NCBI GenBank assembly: GCA_947494325.1
Contig: CANLUS010000001.1
Span: 62,001 to 126,000, forward strand
Source of the DNA: an uncultured Flavobacteriaceae bacterium
GTDB taxonomy: Bacteria; Bacteroidota; Bacteroidia; Flavobacteriales; Flavobacteriaceae
Direction of reading: 5' to 3'
DNA: 64,000 bases
In this document: piece after piece, positions 19,537 through 28,094 of the stretch
Layout: the number at the start of each line of letters is the position of its first letter
Numbering within the stretch: the stretch's first letter is position 1
Position numbers and translations under genes: made by a program
Notes under the pieces: model-generated
The model's input: only the letters and a program-made list of their open reading frames with translations
The model's database searches: none
What the model was told of the DNA's origin: nothing

Positions 19537-19689
19537 CGTTTATTTTTTTTTAAAGTTTAGTTTAGTCTACAAGATATAAATTTCATTTTTAAAATTAAAA
19601 ATAAATGTTGTTGGATTTGTAAAATAGACATATTTACAGATAAAATTTCGATGAAATTAAGAGCTAAGTATCACTATTTTAGGTAAGAA

Positions 19690-20055
19690 TTATTCTAATA
19701 CTTTCACAAAATCGTCGAAAGCCACGTAATAAGGATTGTCTTTAAAAACAGGCATGTCAACACTCTCAGCATTGGCCAATCCCACTCCCGCAAACCAAAC
19801 ATGTGCGTTCTGTTTTTTGGCATGTTCTTTAAATGTCTCCATCCATATAGTATCAAAAGATTGATTTTCTTGCAAATTTGTTGTTGCTTTTACGAGAACA
19901 AATATGGTAGGTTCATTTTTTTTATAAAGTACGAACTGGGGGTGTTTTTTTAATTTGCTATTAATGGCCACAAATTCATAACCCATTTTCTGTAGTTTTT
20001 CACCTACAATATTCATGGCTAAATTATGAAGTTCTTGTGCTGATAAAGGTGTCAT
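19690..20055 (-). CDS. Conserved small protein, possible degenerate nuclease-like fold
   Basis: A 121-residue soluble protein whose N-terminal half has the pattern E-x(n)-GYEFV..N...HPQFV....IFVLVKA, resembling the core of restriction-endonuclease-like folds, but without an intact D...ExK triad (VLVKA stands where ExK would be). From memory, homologues in flavobacterial genomes are sometimes labelled NQR subunit F. Nothing here supports that: there is no 2Fe-2S cluster motif and no FAD/NADH domain, and the true nqrF is at 26.0-27.3 kb. It lies 7 bp downstream of the DEAD-box helicase gene in the same direction, so a link to RNA or DNA handling is possible. Confidence 0.7.
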   Translation of the reverse strand: MTPLSAQELHNLAMNIVGEKLQKMGYEFVAINSKLKKHPQFVLYKKNEPTIFVLVKATTNLQENQSFDTIWMETFKEHAKKQNAHVWFAGVGLANAESVDMPVFKDNPYYVAFDDFVKVLE

Positions 20056-20062
20056 CTAAAAA

Positions 20063-21421
20063 CTATTTCTTTTTATTACGTTTATTATAATTTTTGTCAC
20101 CTCTTGTTTTGGGCTTCTTATATTTCTTGGCGATTTCTCTCCGATAAGAACCTCCTTGATTCGTTTTACTATTTTTTTCACTCTTTTCGTGAAACGCCTC
20201 TCCCGAAACATACGTATTCGATCCTCTATTTCGTCGATTCTCTACTAAATCTTCTTTAGGACGCTCATCAGGGGTTAATTTGCTGGAAATTTCAACTTCT
20301 TCAGGAAAAGCTATCATCGGAATTTCGTAATTCATCAATTGCTCTATCCGTTCTTTGGCTTCATTTTCATTCTCGGTAACAAATAACAACGATTCACCTT
20401 CATGTTTTGCCCTACCCGTTCTCCCAATTCGATGCATATAATTTTCAGGGAATTTCGGAGTATCAAAATTGATAACATGGCTAATCTCGCTTAAATCTAG
20501 CCCTCTAGACATCACATCGGTAGCGATCAATATTCTATTATCTCCTTCATCAAATTGTTTAATAGAGCGCATCCTGTAGTTTTGCGTCTTATTAGAATGA
20601 ATTACACAACCCTCTGTTGGATACATTTCTTCTATAACCTCAAACAAACGATCCGCATCTTTTTTATGAGAGGTAAACACAAGTACTTTATGAAAAGTCT
20701 CTTTGTTGTGCAACAGGTGCACCAACAAATTAGCTTTGGTATAAAAGTTCTTAACAGAAAAGCACTGTTGATTTATATTATCAAGTGGCGTACCACTAAC
20801 CGCTATTGATATTTTTACTGGTGCAATAAAATAATCATCAATCAGAGCATCTACATCTTCTGTCATAGTTGCCGAAAACATAATGTTTTGACGCCTTTCG
20901 GGTAAGAGCTCGAATATGTTTTTTAATTGAAATCGAAATCCGAGATCAAGCATTACATCGACTTCATCAATTACCAATTTTTGTATCGATTTTAATTTTA
21001 ACGCTCTACTCAATGCCAAGTCATACAAACGACCCGGTGTAGCGACAACAATATCAGCGCCCTGAGCCATCGTTTGCTTTTGCGCATTGATGTTCACACC
21101 TCCATAAACCCCTACTGTGCGCACGTTCATATAGGCTGATAGCTTAGTTACCTCTTCAACAATTTGTAGCACAAGTTCACGAGTAGGTACTAGAATTAAT
21201 ACTCGAGGGTTGACTTGTTTTGAGAACTTCAGATCACGAAGAATTGGTAAAACAAATGCAAATGTTTTACCGGTACCTGTTTGTGCAATACCTACCATGT
21301 CTTTTCCCGAAAGTATTTTTGAAAAAGATTGTTCTTGAATTGGCGTTGGTTGTGTAAAGCCTAAATCGTCAAGAGCGTAATGCAATTGCTTCGATAAGTT
21401 TAAATCTTCGAACGTACTCAT
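20063..21421 (-). CDS. DEAD-box ATP-dependent RNA helicase (RhlE-like)
   Basis: A 452-residue helicase. The motifs in order are Q motif (FTQPTPIQEQSF), Walker A AQTGTGKT, PTRELV, the motif II variant DEVD (in VIDEVDVMLDLGF, where the family usually has DEAD), SAT, and in the second RecA domain VIHSNKTQ, ATDVMSRGLD and HRIGRTGRA. A basic Lys/Arg/Asn-rich tail of about 60 residues ends the protein and probably binds RNA. It would unwind RNA duplexes in ribosome assembly, mRNA decay or cold adaptation. The next gene follows after 7 bp. Confidence 0.94.
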   Translation of the reverse strand: MSTFEDLNLSKQLHYALDDLGFTQPTPIQEQSFSKILSGKDMVGIAQTGTGKTFAFVLPILRDLKFSKQVNPRVLILVPTRELVLQIVEEVTKLSAYMNVRTVGVYGGVNINAQKQTMAQGADIVVATPGRLYDLALSRALKLKSIQKLVIDEVDVMLDLGFRFQLKNIFELLPERRQNIMFSATMTEDVDALIDDYFIAPVKISIAVSGTPLDNINQQCFSVKNFYTKANLLVHLLHNKETFHKVLVFTSHKKDADRLFEVIEEMYPTEGCVIHSNKTQNYRMRSIKQFDEGDNRILIATDVMSRGLDLSEISHVINFDTPKFPENYMHRIGRTGRAKHEGESLLFVTENENEAKERIEQLMNYEIPMIAFPEEVEISSKLTPDERPKEDLVENRRNRGSNTYVSGEAFHEKSEKNSKTNQGGSYRREIAKKYKKPKTRGDKNYNKRNKKK

Positions 21422-21438
21422 GACTAGTTAAGTTTGTG

Positions 21439-21446
21439 CAAATTTA
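21439..21446 (-). promoter_or_regulatory. -7 promoter element for the DEAD-box helicase gene
   Basis: On the minus strand this reads TAAATTTG (TAnnTTTG), 17 bp before the start codon. Confidence 0.4.
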
Positions 21447-21572
21447 CTTAAAATTATACGTAGGCACTAGTTATAGATGGTTCGATTTATTTGCGTAACT
21501 TTAACTGCACCATGCTATTATACTTTTTATTGATAGGTGTTGCATATAGCAGAATCAACTAAGCCCTCAATC

Positions 21573-22322
21573 ATGCTCAAATTCTTCCGCAGAATCAGGC
21601 GAACCCTATTGTCTGAAAATAAATTCTCAAAATATATACTCTATGCAACAGGCGAAATCATTCTCGTAGTAATTGGTATTCTAATAGCACTTCAGATTAA
21701 TAATTGGAATGAAAAAAGAAAAGAGAACATTAAATTAAAAACAGCATTACAATCTGTATATAACGATTTAGTCTCTGACAGTTTACTTATTAATGAAGTA
21801 TTACCTCAAGTATACCGAAGAAATGTTATAACTACTAATTTATTGAAAAGGTCTTACGCAACAGAAGCGAATCTCGATACTTTAGTGAAAATTATGAAAT
21901 CTGAATTTCCAGTAAGATGGTATTCCTCACCACCTTTCAATACAAATACCTTTTCTAATTTAAAATCTACTGGCGCTTTTGATATTTTACCTTCAGAAGT
22001 CAAAAAACGATTATCAAACTATTATACGTCCATGGTATCAAATCAAGATTTAGTTGAAAAGACATTAGGTCAATATAGAATCCATTTAGACGATTTTGTA
22101 AAAAAATACAATATTATAGGTAGATTATACGATGAAAATTATAACAACAGTTATATATATAATCATACATGGACAAATATTGATAGCAAAGATTTCACAC
22201 CAAGAGTAGCCGTAATGTTAGCTGCTTATAATGTTTTATACTTAGTTGCAAAATCTGAACTAGAGACAAATCAGCAAAATATTAAAGAAATTCTACCACT
22301 GTTAAAACCTTATCTAGATTAA
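21573..22322 (+). CDS. DUF6090 family membrane-anchored protein, copy 1
   Basis: A 249-residue protein. The ATG at 21573 is chosen because the next residues (MLKFFRRIRR) match the starts of the three following paralogues; a GTG at 21537 would add 12 unrelated residues. It has a basic amphipathic N-terminus, one transmembrane helix (about 28-46, GEIILVVIGILIALQINNW), a charged stop (NEKRKEN) and a helical domain of about 190 residues that diverges from its neighbours. I recognise the N-terminal module as DUF6090; function is unknown. The orientation implies a long extracytoplasmic or cytoplasmic helical domain, which cannot be settled from sequence. Confidence 0.85.
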   Translation: MLKFFRRIRRTLLSENKFSKYILYATGEIILVVIGILIALQINNWNEKRKENIKLKTALQSVYNDLVSDSLLINEVLPQVYRRNVITTNLLKRSYATEANLDTLVKIMKSEFPVRWYSSPPFNTNTFSNLKSTGAFDILPSEVKKRLSNYYTSMVSNQDLVEKTLGQYRIHLDDFVKKYNIIGRLYDENYNNSYIYNHTWTNIDSKDFTPRVAVMLAAYNVLYLVAKSELETNQQNIKEILPLLKPYLD

Positions 22323-22328
22323 TAACTA

Positions 22329-23075
22329 ATGATTAAATTCTTCCGCAAAATTCGTCAAAACCTACTCATGGAAAATAAAACCTCTGAATACCTCAAATAC
22401 GCCATCGGCGAAATTATTTTAGTGGTTCTTGGGATTTTGATTGCACTTCAAATAAATAATTGGAATGAACATAAAAAAGAACGGGACAAAGAACGAGCTT
22501 TTTTAAAAGAAATAAACTTAGATTTCAAATCCAATAAAGCGCAATTAGACTCAATCATTAGCTATAATGAGATGAGTTTGCACGGTGGTACACGTGTATT
22601 AGACGCTATTGAAAATTTTGACTTAAAAAAACCCGAAATTAATGAGACGAACGCCCATTTTGCAGATAGTATAAAAAAATACTATCCCTTGCTATGGCGA
22701 AATAAATCGTTCAACCCAAAAAACGGTTCTGTCGAAGCCCTTTTAAATTCATCTTCTTTCGATTTAATTAAAAATGACACCTTAAGAAGAAATTTGATAT
22801 CTTGGAAAGATGTGTTGGGTGATTATCTAGAAGAAGAAGCCTTCGCTGTCAAATTTTTATTCGATGAGTATGGCCCATGGAGGAGAGCAAATTTTGATCC
22901 TGATATAGATGATGATCCAGAATATATCACTGCCTTCTTCAGTAAACAACATCGAAATTTCGTGAATAGAAGGTGTGGAGATTTATTTAATAATTTAAAG
23001 ACAGTAGAAGAAGAGGGTGTAATCGCTATGATCGACGCTATTATTAGACTAACTGAAGTGCGAGATAATGATTAA
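22329..23075 (+). CDS. DUF6090 family membrane-anchored protein, copy 2
   Basis: A 248-residue paralogue starting 6 bp after copy 1. It shares the module MIKFFRKIRQ, then a transmembrane helix with GEIILVVLGILIALQINNW, then NEHKKERDKERAFLKEI. The domain beyond residue 60 is mostly helical and acidic (for example DPDIDDDPEY) and differs from the other copies, apart from the recurring idea of a residue pair NPKNGSVEAL / SSSFDLI that parallels SNLKSTGAFDIL in copy 1. Function is unknown. It ends in an 8-bp overlap with copy 3, so translation of the two is probably coupled. Confidence 0.87.
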   Translation: MIKFFRKIRQNLLMENKTSEYLKYAIGEIILVVLGILIALQINNWNEHKKERDKERAFLKEINLDFKSNKAQLDSIISYNEMSLHGGTRVLDAIENFDLKKPEINETNAHFADSIKKYYPLLWRNKSFNPKNGSVEALLNSSSFDLIKNDTLRRNLISWKDVLGDYLEEEAFAVKFLFDEYGPWRRANFDPDIDDDPEYITAFFSKQHRNFVNRRCGDLFNNLKTVEEEGVIAMIDAIIRLTEVRDND

Positions 23076-23853
23076 ATTCTTTAGTAAAATACGCTATAAC
23101 CTTATGAGTAAAAACAAAACCACCAAATACTTTAAATATGCCATTGGCGAAATTGTTTTGGTGGTTCTTGGTATTCTTATTGCTTTACAGATTAACAATT
23201 GGAATGAAGACAGAAAAGAACGAGCACAAGAACAAGAATTACTCTTACAATTACAATCAGAATTCCAAAGTAATCTAGAGCAACTTGACCAAAAAACTGC
23301 TATGCGAGATCAAATGACTGATGCTGCATTAACGTTACTTCACAATATTGACCATCCGGAAACGAGAGATGCAGACTCTATTACAAAACACATAGGACTC
23401 ACAGCTGTAAATCCAACGTTCGACCCCATTATTAACGATATTAATAGCTCTGGAAGAATACAACTATTACAAAATATAGATCTAAAAGAACGACTTGCTA
23501 GATGGACAAGTGAAGTTATTCAGGTAACCGAAGAAGAGCAAGCTTGGGTATTCATTAGAGGAAATGAATATCTCCCGATGCTATCGCAAAAAGGCTTTAT
23601 GCGAAATGTTTTAAATCGTTATTGGAAGGATAATGTTCTTGCAGCTTTTCATTTAGATGAAGGCACTAAGACTGAAATTGATTTAGGAAATTCTAAAAAG
23701 GAAAATGTTATCTCATCTATTTTAGATGATCCTCTATTCGAGAGTTCTATTGCACAATGCGCTACTTATGCAAAACTCACAAATAGTCAAGCTGTGAGTT
23801 TACGTCACCGAATAGTCGAAATTTTAGAAATCATAAAACAAGAACTAAAGTAA
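23068..23853 (+). CDS. DUF6090 family membrane-anchored protein, copy 3
   Basis: A 261-residue paralogue whose ATG lies inside the end of copy 2 (8-bp overlap). The conserved N-terminal module is MIKFFSKIRY, a transmembrane helix with GEIVLVVLGILIALQINNW and the charged NEDRKERAQEQELLLQL. The following domain has INDINSSGRIQLLQNIDLKERL, again a short Ser-Gly block followed by a hydrophobic helix at the place seen in copies 1 and 2, so the ectodomains may share a fold despite low identity. Function is unknown. Its stop overlaps the start of copy 4 by one base (TAATG). Confidence 0.87.
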   Translation: MIKFFSKIRYNLMSKNKTTKYFKYAIGEIVLVVLGILIALQINNWNEDRKERAQEQELLLQLQSEFQSNLEQLDQKTAMRDQMTDAALTLLHNIDHPETRDADSITKHIGLTAVNPTFDPIINDINSSGRIQLLQNIDLKERLARWTSEVIQVTEEEQAWVFIRGNEYLPMLSQKGFMRNVLNRYWKDNVLAAFHLDEGTKTEIDLGNSKKENVISSILDDPLFESSIAQCATYAKLTNSQAVSLRHRIVEILEIIKQELK

Positions 23854-24899
23854 TGATTAAATTCTTTCGAAAAATTCGTCGAAACTTAGTTATGGAAAGC
23901 AACACAGGCAAGTACTTCAAATACGCCATAGGCGAAATCATCCTTGTTGTTATTGGTATTCTCATTGCATTACAAATTAATAATTGGCACGAAAACCGAC
24001 AAAAAGCGAATGAAATCGAAAGCTTAATGCAGGTTTTTGAAAACGAATTAAACAAAAATATTGAAGCCTGTAATCTATTCATAGAATATGGATTTGAGAC
24101 TGATTCTATCTCTTCATTATACAAGAATGAAAAAATAACAAAACAGATGCTGGCCGACGATCCATATTTAGAATGGGGATTTGGTACCAATACGCAGCAA
24201 TTCGCAGATGATCGTTTAAGTGAATTAATTTCAGTAGAAAAGCGTTTGCCAAATAAATACAAAAAGTTAATTACTGACTTAAAAGAATTAAAAAGACGTA
24301 TTGAATCTCAACGGAGTTGGGAAAAAAAGGCAGTAGACTTAAGTCTCTCTCGATTTAAAGAAATGACAGACACTTTACCGTGGATGTTCAAATACGACTC
24401 AATTTCAAGAGATAAAGCACGAGACTACTACTTAACAGATGAGATTTACAAAAACAAAGTACTGCATTATAACACATTACAACTTAGCGAGAATGTGTGG
24501 GATGCCACGCTTATTAGGTCCAGTTCTGTCGTTCTATTATGGCAACTGAAAAAGATTAGAACAAAAAATAATGCACTCGATTTGAAATCTTTCTTAATTA
24601 GTAAAGGCTTGGAACCTTTTGAAGAATTGGATTGCAGCGAAAGACCATTTAAAAATCGAGAATCTATAAGTTTCGGAAGAAACTTTATTCTTTATAACAA
24701 CTCTGATAAAGAAGTTTTATTTAACGTTATTGAAACATCCGGAGAGCTGATTTCAACTGGGCGCTTAAAATCAAAGTCAATACTTTTTAATGAATCGGTA
24801 AATCTCTCAACTAACCGCTTAATAGAGCGAGTAGATGACTCAGGTTCTTGTGTAAAAGTATATCGCTATACCAAAGAAGATTTCCTTATTTTCGATTAA
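23853..24899 (+). CDS. DUF6090 family membrane-anchored protein, copy 4 (longest)
   Basis: A 348-residue paralogue, about 90 residues longer than its neighbours. The N-terminal module is conserved (MIKFFRKIRR, then a transmembrane helix with GEIILVVIGILIALQINNW, then HENRQKANEIESL). The helical domain to about residue 245 matches the general pattern (TQQFADDRLSELISVEKRLPNKYKKL). An extra C-terminal segment (about 260-348) is richer in beta-type residues and has two Cys (LDCSERP and GSCVKV). It is the last gene of the coupled cluster; the convergent msrA gene begins 6 bp beyond its stop. Function is unknown. Confidence 0.87.
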   Translation: MIKFFRKIRRNLVMESNTGKYFKYAIGEIILVVIGILIALQINNWHENRQKANEIESLMQVFENELNKNIEACNLFIEYGFETDSISSLYKNEKITKQMLADDPYLEWGFGTNTQQFADDRLSELISVEKRLPNKYKKLITDLKELKRRIESQRSWEKKAVDLSLSRFKEMTDTLPWMFKYDSISRDKARDYYLTDEIYKNKVLHYNTLQLSENVWDATLIRSSSVVLLWQLKKIRTKNNALDLKSFLISKGLEPFEELDCSERPFKNRESISFGRNFILYNNSDKEVLFNVIETSGELISTGRLKSKSILFNESVNLSTNRLIERVDDSGSCVKVYRYTKEDFLIFD

Positions 24900-24905
24900 A
24901 TAATT

Positions 24906-25604
24906 CTAATGTTTCTTCGAAATCAATTCTGGAAATTTTTTCTGAAAACGTTTCAATCTAGGTATGGAAACACCCTGAATATAACGATTATTTGGATGTA
25001 AACGCTCATAGTTTTGGTGGTAATCTTCGGCAATCCAGAACTTTTGAAAAGGATACACCTCGGCCGCAATTTTAGCTTTTAATTCATCAACCAATGCTTT
25101 TTTCTTTTTCAAAATAATCTCTTTCTGTTCGGCATTTTGAAAAAATAGAATTGATCGATATTGAGAGCCTCTATCTGGTCCTTGCCCATTTACTTGCGTT
25201 GGATTTTGAGAGCCAAAATATACATCGACCAATGTTGCAAATGAAACTACTTTTGGATCATAAATTACTTCTACAGCCTCAGCATGCCCAGTTCGCCCAG
25301 TGTTACTACCTTCATACGTTGGATTTTCAGTAAATCCTCCAGAATAACCATTAATAACTTCAGTCACACCATTTACGCTCTCATAAATAGCTTCAACACA
25401 CCAAAAACAACCACTTGCAAAATAGGCTTTCGCCAGGCCCTTTTCAAGTGGAACTGTCACTGGGTCTAAAGTCAATAGCTCCAATTGCTTTTTCTCGATA
25501 GTACTCATTTTCTTTTGAGCAGATTTCTGTTCGCTCTGCGCTTTACCTTGGCAACTGATTGTTATAAAAACTACAGCTAGTAAAAGTGATTTGATGGTAT
25601 TCAT
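24906..25604 (-). CDS. msrA: Peptide-methionine (S)-S-oxide reductase, exported lipoprotein form
   Basis: A 232-residue MsrA. It repairs oxidised methionine (the S-sulfoxide) in proteins. The catalytic motif ASGCFWCVEAIY is at about 63-74, with the nucleophile being the Cys of GCFW. Other blocks are GYSGGFTENPTYE, TGHAEAVEVIYDP and AEDYHQNYE. A lipoprotein-like signal (VVFITISCQGKAQ) precedes the domain, so this copy works in the envelope. It is a single gene on the minus strand with its own -7 element. Confidence 0.96.
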   Translation of the reverse strand: MNTIKSLLLAVVFITISCQGKAQSEQKSAQKKMSTIEKKQLELLTLDPVTVPLEKGLAKAYFASGCFWCVEAIYESVNGVTEVINGYSGGFTENPTYEGSNTGRTGHAEAVEVIYDPKVVSFATLVDVYFGSQNPTQVNGQGPDRGSQYRSILFFQNAEQKEIILKKKKALVDELKAKIAAEVYPFQKFWIAEDYHQNYERLHPNNRYIQGVSIPRLKRFQKKFPELISKKH

Positions 25605-25653
25605 TAAAATATGATTTTTTTCGATTTGTCGTTAAAATAGATAAAAACTAACT

Positions 25654-25661
25654 CAAAGATA
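25654..25661 (-). promoter_or_regulatory. -7 promoter element for msrA
   Basis: TATCTTTG on the minus strand, a full TAnnTTTG match 50 bp before the start codon. The expected -33 zone overlaps the upstream terminator hairpin. Confidence 0.45.
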
Positions 25662-25665
25662 TCAT

Positions 25666-25695
25666 AAAATAAAAAACCAACTCATGAGAGTTGGT
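25666..25695 (-). terminator. Intrinsic terminator after the zinc-ribbon gene
   Basis: On the minus strand ACCAACTC and GAGTTGGT (arms at 25688-25695 and 25676-25683) form an 8-bp stem with a 4-base loop followed by TTTTTT. Confidence 0.75.
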
Positions 25696-25722
25696 CTATT
25701 ATATAATCTTGGTATGATTAAC

Positions 25723-25893
25723 TTATTTAAAATTGAATTTAATCAAACCCAATACGGTATGTAGCAAATTAATTTTAAAATGCTTTTTATTACACCCATA
25801 ACAAATATACCTGCGACTATCGGGTAAGAGTGTTTTTTGATACTTTTTACGTTGAATCCTCTCCAATTGAGAATAACATGTAGGGCAATTCAT
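25723..25893 (-). CDS. Small zinc-ribbon protein
   Basis: A 56-residue protein if started at the ATG at 25893 (MNCPTC). The in-frame extension to 25941 adds 16 residues with no family resemblance. It has two CxxC pairs (CPTC near residues 3-6 and CYGC near 47 bases before the basic end), spaced like a four-Cys zinc ribbon, with a basic linker (RIQRKKYQK). Similar mini-proteins are common in Flavobacteriaceae; the role is unknown. Terminators lie on both sides, so it is its own transcription unit. Confidence 0.65.
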   Translation of the reverse strand: MNCPTCYSQLERIQRKKYQKTLLPDSRRYICYGCNKKHFKINLLHTVLGLIKFNFK

Positions 25894-25945
25894 AATGTTT
25901 AGCTTTGTACTACTAACGTAGTGATAGTCAAAATATTTCATAACA

Positions 25946-25975
25946 TAAAAAAACCTGACTTAAATAAGTCAGGTT
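25946..25975 (-). terminator. Intrinsic terminator after the nqr operon
   Basis: AACCTGACTTA (25952-25962) and TAAGTCAGGTT (25965-25975) form an 11-bp stem; on the minus strand a T-run follows. It lies about 60 bp past the nqrF stop. Confidence 0.85.
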
Positions 25976-26037
25976 CTATAGTTTATAACTCCGGTAATCA
26001 ATGTATTGTAAATATCAACACATCAAACTCTTTGTGC

Positions 26038-27345
26038 CTATCCACCAAAGTCGTCAAATCGAATACTTTCGTCAGGGATTCCAAAATCTTCTCCCATTTT
26101 TTGAACCGCCTTGTTCATTAATGGAGGTCCACAGAAATACAATTCGATGTCTTCTGGAGATTCATGATGATTTAGATAATTATCGATTACACAATTGTGT
26201 ATAAAACCTACGAAACCATCTCCTTCACCATCGATACCATCTTTCACTTTCCAATTGTCTTCTTCTAAAGGTTCTGATAATGCCAAGTAGAATTTAAAGT
26301 TTGGAAAATCTTTCTCTAATTTATAAAAGTGATCTAGGTAGAATAATTCTCGCTTAGAACGTCCACCGTACCAATACGTCACTTTTCTTCCTGTCTTTAA
26401 AGTTCTGAATAGATGATATAAATGTGAACGCATTGGTGCCATACCGGCTCCACCACCTACATATAACATTTCAGAGTCTGATTCATTGATGAAAAATTCA
26501 CCATAAGGGCCTGAAATAGTTACTTTGTCTCCTGGTTTCTGTGCGAAAATATAAGAAGATGCAACGCCTGGATTCACATCCATCCAACCATTTTTTGCTC
26601 TATCCCATGGTGGGGTAGCAATACGAACATTTAACATTATCTCTCTTCCTTCTGCAGGATACGAAGCCATAGAATAAGCACGCTCTACAGTTTCATTGTT
26701 CTTCATAACCAATGGCCATAAACCAAACTTATCCCATTCTGCCTGAAATTTATCTGGTGTTTCGTGCTCTTCGGGATGTGCAGTAATGTCCATATCCTTA
26801 TAATTGATCGTACACTCAGGAATTTCAATTTGAATGTATCCACCTGCTTTATACCCCATATCTTCAGGAATTTCAACAACAAACTCCTTAATAAAAGAGG
26901 CCACATTATAATTTCTTACTACTGTTGCTTCCCATTTCTTAATACCAAAAACCTCTTCAGGAATAGTGATATTCATGTCTTGTTTTACCTTTACCTGACA
27001 AGACAAACGAGCTCCAGCTTTTAACTCCTTACGCGTAAAATGCGGCGTTTCTGTTGGTAGCGCCTCACCACCACCTTCTAACACATGACATTCACATTGA
27101 ATACAGGTACCTCCTCCTCCACAAGCAGAAGGCAAAAATATTTTTTGTGCCCCTAAAGTTGATAATAGAGAATCACCTGAAGCTACTTCAATTTCCTTTT
27201 CACCATTGATCGTAATCTTTACTGGACCTGAAGGTGATAATTTTTGTTTTACAAATAATAAAAGACCAACTAACAATAATGTAATTGCTAAAAATGCGCC
27301 TACTGTTGCTAAAATTGTTCCTGTTGTACTAACTTCTAAAAACAT
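26038..27345 (-). CDS. nqrF: Na+-translocating NADH:quinone reductase subunit F
   Basis: A 435-residue subunit that accepts electrons from NADH. An N-terminal membrane helix (about 9-32) anchors a 2Fe-2S ferredoxin domain with Cys75, Cys81, Cys84 and Cys116 ([12 protein letters not shown] and LSCQ). An FAD domain with RAYSMASYP and an NADH domain with [13 protein letters not shown] and [11 protein letters not shown] follow; the C-terminus ends FGG. It passes electrons through FAD and the Fe-S centre to the membrane subunits. It is the last gene of the six-gene operon, 1 bp after nqrE. Confidence 0.97.
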   Translation of the reverse strand: MFLEVSTTGTILATVGAFLAITLLLVGLLLFVKQKLSPSGPVKITINGEKEIEVASGDSLLSTLGAQKIFLPSACGGGGTCIQCECHVLEGGGEALPTETPHFTRKELKAGARLSCQVKVKQDMNITIPEEVFGIKKWEATVVRNYNVASFIKEFVVEIPEDMGYKAGGYIQIEIPECTINYKDMDITAHPEEHETPDKFQAEWDKFGLWPLVMKNNETVERAYSMASYPAEGREIMLNVRIATPPWDRAKNGWMDVNPGVASSYIFAQKPGDKVTISGPYGEFFINESDSEMLYVGGGAGMAPMRSHLYHLFRTLKTGRKVTYWYGGRSKRELFYLDHFYKLEKDFPNFKFYLALSEPLEEDNWKVKDGIDGEGDGFVGFIHNCVIDNYLNHHESPEDIELYFCGPPLMNKAVQKMGEDFGIPDESIRFDDFGG

Positions 27346-27346
27346 A

Positions 27347-28090
27347 TTATTGATTTAAAGCTGTTGTTGTTTTTGCTGATTTTTCTTCTTCTTTCTTGAC
27401 TACATCTTCCTTCTTTTTATCTTCTACCTTGATAGCCTGTTCAACCTTTTCTTTTTTATTTCCATCATCGCTACCTGTTAACATTCCTCCGAAACTCATA
27501 AATCCAATGGCCATCAGCCCTGTAAGTATAAATGTGATTCCAAGACCTCTAAGTGGTGCAGGAACAGAAGAATATCTAATTTTTTCACGAATTGCAGCAA
27601 TTGCAAGAATTGCTAAGAACCATCCAATACCTGAACTTATACCATAATTTAATGCCATTCCTAAGGTAGGTATCTCACGAGATTGCATAAACAAAGAACC
27701 TCCCAAAATCGCACAGTTTACTGCGATCAACGGTAAGAATATACCAAGTGAGTTATATAAGGCCGGAGAAAACTTCTCAACGACTATTTCTACCAATTGC
27801 ACCATGGTAGCAATCGTGGCAATAAACATGATAAATGATAAGAAACTTAAGTCATAACTTGCGTATTCTGGACCTAAGGTTTTTGCCAAGGCTCCTGGCT
27901 GTAAAATATATTGATCTAATAACCAGTTTAATGGAACGGTAACGGCCAATACAAAGATCACCGCTGCTCCCAAACCTACAGCCGTAGCCACTTTTTTAGA
28001 TACTGCTAGGTAAGAACACATTCCTAAAAATGTGGCGAATACCATATTATCTATAAAGATTGATTTAAAAAATAACTCTAAATGTTCCAT
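27347..28090 (-). CDS. nqrE: Na+-translocating NADH:quinone reductase subunit E
   Basis: A 247-residue integral membrane subunit with six transmembrane helices and the conserved Cys-containing segments ([13 protein letters not shown] and [13 protein letters not shown]) that bind the intramembrane iron centre shared with NqrD. It is about 45 residues longer than the usual 198-205 because of a charged Lys/Glu-rich tail (after about residue 205, [10 protein letters not shown]...). It lies in the operon between nqrD (4 bp) and nqrF (1 bp). Confidence 0.96.
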   Translation of the reverse strand: MEHLELFFKSIFIDNMVFATFLGMCSYLAVSKKVATAVGLGAAVIFVLAVTVPLNWLLDQYILQPGALAKTLGPEYASYDLSFLSFIMFIATIATMVQLVEIVVEKFSPALYNSLGIFLPLIAVNCAILGGSLFMQSREIPTLGMALNYGISSGIGWFLAILAIAAIREKIRYSSVPAPLRGLGITFILTGLMAIGFMSFGGMLTGSDDGNKKEKVEQAIKVEDKKKEDVVKKEEEKSAKTTTALNQ

Positions 28091-28094
28091 ATCT

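Larger units (their letters stand above)
21573..24899 (+). repeat. Four tandem paralogous genes with near-identical 5' ends
   Basis: The first 145 or so bases of the genes starting at 21573, 22329, 23068 and 23853 are clearly homologous at the DNA level (for example ATGATTAAATTCTT at three of the starts), while the remaining 600-900 bases share little. This points to repeated duplication with the membrane-anchor module kept and the rest diverging. Confidence 0.85.

Noticed and set aside
19690-20055. Naming this gene an NQR subunit F
   Set aside because: It lacks the Fe-S, FAD and NADH motifs; the genuine nqrF is at 26038-27345.
25921-26204. Plus-strand frames opposite the 3' end of nqrF
   Set aside because: They run through the nqr terminator hairpin and are antisense to coding sequence.
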